From Njordibacter sp937773555 (GTDB lineage Bacteria > Pseudomonadota > Gammaproteobacteria > Pseudomonadales > Balneatricaceae), in the NCBI RefSeq assembly GCF_047730085.1, contig NZ_CP159830.1, positions 1,736,001-1,800,000 on the forward strand: a DNA stretch of 64,000 nucleotides. The letters run 5' to 3'. Each line of letters begins with the position of its first letter. The stretch's first letter is position 1. Below are positions 62,226 through 64,000 of the stretch, piece after piece. The notes under the pieces were generated by a model. It was not told where the DNA came from and did no database searches. It worked only from the letters and a program-made list of their open reading frames with translations. The translations under genes and the position numbers were made by a program.

Positions 62226-63367
62226 GTGACCAAAATAAATCTAATAAAGCGTCAAGAAGAAAGTTTATAAAACAGACTGGCGTTATTGCCACTGCACTGT
62301 CTTTGCCTAGTATATTGACCTCAGGAAAAGCACTAGGCGCTCCTACTGAGATCAATATGCTTGCGTGGTATGGCCATGGCGAAGCAGACATCGTTGCTGA
62401 GTTTGAAGCCATGCATAATGTCAAATTTAAGCCAAAGTACTACGCTGGTGGCGATAACATGCTTGCCCTAATCGCCCAGTCACCACCTGGAACATATGAC
62501 TTAATCTTGTCAGATGGGGAGTTTGTCCAGCAACTAGACAAAGCGGGTCATATTCAACAGCTTAATCCTAGTGACTATCCATTTGATGATTTTATTCATG
62601 ATGATTTCAAAAAATTCCCAGGTCACTGGCGTGATGGAAACCTTTACTCAGCAATGATCCGATTTGGCTTCCTTGGCGTTTCATATAATCGTAACGCTAT
62701 CTCAGAAAAAGAAGCGATGAGCTATAACTGTTTCTGGAATAAAAACCTTAAAGGTAAGGTCGGTCACTTTGATTGGCATCTACCCAATCTTGGAACAGCT
62801 AGCCTCCATGATGGAAACATTCCTAGTCCATTCAACTTAGACTCTATTCAGTGGGGAAAAGTGCAGGAAACAATGATGAGTCTGCGGTCACAGTCAGGTG
62901 GTTTCTTTGATTATGGTGGCTCATTTAACTCTCTAAAGAATGGTGAGATGTTAGCAATGTGTGGCATAGGTGATTGGATTACGGGCGCGCTTGAAAGGGA
63001 TGGTGCACCCGTTACTTCAGTAGTGCCAGAAGAAGGTGGGCTGCAATGGACCGAGTCATATTGTATCGGCAAAGGCTCTAAAAAAGCTGCAATTGCAAAT
63101 GAGTTTATCCGTTATTTACTTTCACCTAAAGGACAGGTCAAGTCTGCATCGATGGCTGCTTACCCAGCCTTTTGTGTGACTAATGCCGGACAAGCGGCGT
63201 TAAGAAAAGACAACATGTTTGAAGCACAGCGCACAGGGCAAATTGAAGGTGCCAGTAACAACCCAATAAAATTAATTAATGACGGTCGTATTCACTACAG
63301 GGATATCCCAGTTCAGCAAAGTCTCGAAGACTGGAATGACTTTTGGTCTGAATACAAGAGCTCTTAA
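62222..63367 (+). CDS. ABC transporter substrate-binding protein (PotD-like), Tat signal
   Basis: 381-residue periplasmic binding protein with a twin-arginine-type signal (SRRKFIKQTGVIATALSLPS). The mature part resembles spermidine/putrescine-type proteins (NMLAWYGHGEADIVAEFEA, YDLILSDGEFVQQLDKAG, GSKKAAIANEFIRYLLSP). ATG overlaps the creatininase stop, so the two are co-translated. The ligand is probably creatinine, creatine or a related guanidino compound, by context. Confidence 0.88.
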   Translation: MSDQNKSNKASRRKFIKQTGVIATALSLPSILTSGKALGAPTEINMLAWYGHGEADIVAEFEAMHNVKFKPKYYAGGDNMLALIAQSPPGTYDLILSDGEFVQQLDKAGHIQQLNPSDYPFDDFIHDDFKKFPGHWRDGNLYSAMIRFGFLGVSYNRNAISEKEAMSYNCFWNKNLKGKVGHFDWHLPNLGTASLHDGNIPSPFNLDSIQWGKVQETMMSLRSQSGGFFDYGGSFNSLKNGEMLAMCGIGDWITGALERDGAPVTSVVPEEGGLQWTESYCIGKGSKKAAIANEFIRYLLSPKGQVKSASMAAYPAFCVTNAGQAALRKDNMFEAQRTGQIEGASNNPIKLINDGRIHYRDIPVQQSLEDWNDFWSEYKSS

Positions 63368-63503
63368 TTGACAGCTAGTCATCATTAATAATGATTGCAT
63401 TCTCCAACTGCTTAATTATTTAAATGATGACTAGCTCCCTATATTTTGGATCAACATCCTAAGTGTTGGTCCAATTTTCATTTATTAAGTAGAGGTATAA
63501 AAA

Positions 63504-63527
63504 ATGTTACAGGCTGGACCAGGATGA
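63504..63527 (+). CDS. Seven-codon leader ORF overlapping the permease start
   Basis: ATG with AGAGG about nine bases upstream encodes MLQAGPG and stops in TGA that overlaps the permease ATG (ATGA). The permease start itself lacks a well-spaced ribosome-binding site, so translation may be coupled through this mini-ORF. An alternative is a small sequencing error near the true N-terminus. Confidence 0.45.
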   Translation: MLQAGPG

Positions 63528-64000
63528 TATTTTCAAATTGGCTTAGACGTATAGATGGGTACGCATTAACTTGGCGCCTACCTGTTATCATCTGGCAGGT
63601 GTTGTTTTTCCTCGCACCACTTGTTTTTATGATTGCCATGTCATTTTTTCTAGTTAAGAATTACCAAATGAAAGAAGCATTTGAATTCGTTAACTGGGTT
63701 AAGATTTTTTCCAAGGGCTATTTTTGGAGTAGCTATGGACTGTCATTTGGATTGGCTTTCTTAGCCACTATAACTGCAACCTGCATAGCCTTTCCAGCAT
63801 CATATTGCCTAGCATTCAAACTATCTGAAACAGCTCGTCGCTGGGCTATTTTCTTTTTAATTATCCCATTTTTTACTAGTTACTTGGTGCGCACTTTTTC
63901 TTGGTACGTCCTGCTGGCAGAGTCTGGTGTTATCAATAATATCATTGGATATTTGGGTATTGGGCCCATTAAAATGTTAAATACAATGTTTGGCACAATG
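63524..64000 (+). CDS. ABC transporter permease (PotB-type), truncated by the window end
   Basis: The frame is open from the ATG at 63524 to the end of the window (159 codons). The predicted product has an N-terminal span (VIIWQVLFFLAPLVFMIAMS), a periplasmic stretch, and spans around FGLAFLATITATCIAFPASY, WAIFFLIIPFFTSYLVRTFS and on, typical of polyamine-family permeases. SYLVRTFSWYVLL matches the PotB family. It follows the binding protein by 156 bases. Confidence 0.85.
   Translation, partial: MIFSNWLRRIDGYALTWRLPVIIWQVLFFLAPLVFMIAMSFFLVKNYQMKEAFEFVNWVKIFSKGYFWSSYGLSFGLAFLATITATCIAFPASYCLAFKLSETARRWAIFFLIIPFFTSYLVRTFSWYVLLAESGVINNIIGYLGIGPIKMLNTMFGTM

Noticed and set aside
1..64000. Insertion sequences, integrase or prophage genes
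   Set aside because: No transposase, integrase, or phage structural motifs were seen in any of the long open frames.

Overview
The window looks like a stretch of chromosome from a marine-type gammaproteobacterium, probably in the broad Pseudomonadales/Oceanospirillales area. The grounds are the gene content and order: a fadB-fadA operon next to topA and a small DUF6586-like gene as in Pseudomonas, plus EpmC, ProQ, Uup, RmuC, ribosomal protein S1, Fur-type and Zur-type boxes, and znuACB. The first 23 kb is dense housekeeping DNA: pheA, a SCO protein, epmC, a MATE pump, trxA, proQ, topA, fadBA, a universal stress protein, uup, tatD, rmuC and rpsA. I saw no tRNA, rRNA, CRISPR array, transposase or prophage gene.

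From 23 to 41 kb the window is catabolic. A tripartite tricarboxylate transporter operon (tctC-tctB-tctA) ends in a Gfo/Idh/MocA oxidoreductase and is divergent from a CitA/CitB-type two-component pair. Next comes a complete polyol system: fructokinase divergent from an ABC transporter (mtlEFGK), an AraC activator, mannitol 2-dehydrogenase and an SDR polyol dehydrogenase. An AllA-like cupin, a glutaredoxin and a quinone oxidoreductase follow. In both transporter operons a hairpin terminator sits straight after the binding-protein gene, which would make the binding protein more abundant than the permeases.

From 42 to 57 kb the theme is metals. A Fur-like box precedes about 380 bases of hairpin-rich noncoding DNA ahead of a GTG-started HU gene. 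This is the best candidate here for an undescribed element: either a Fur-controlled small RNA or a structured leader. A second, canonical Fur box precedes an operon of imelysin lipoprotein, di-heme DUF1111 oxidoreductase, second imelysin and Tat-exported DUF1513 protein. Then come two zinc systems, a ZrgA-like operon (ZrgA, ABC ATPase, FtsX-type permease, DUF3299) and znuB-znuC/znuA. The two loci share an identical 15-base Zur-type box, and both metal-binding proteins carry large His/Glu/Asp tandem repeats.

The last 7 kb holds an orphan ectA (diaminobutyrate acetyltransferase) broken by one missing base, DM13, GIY-YIG and DUF2452 small proteins, and the start of a creatinine-type catabolic cluster. 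That cluster is a LysR regulator divergent from creatininase, followed by a polyamine-type binding protein and a permease cut off by the window end. A seven-codon leader ORF overlaps the permease start. No composition statistics, alignments or folding energies were computed; all calls rest on reading the sequence and on family knowledge.
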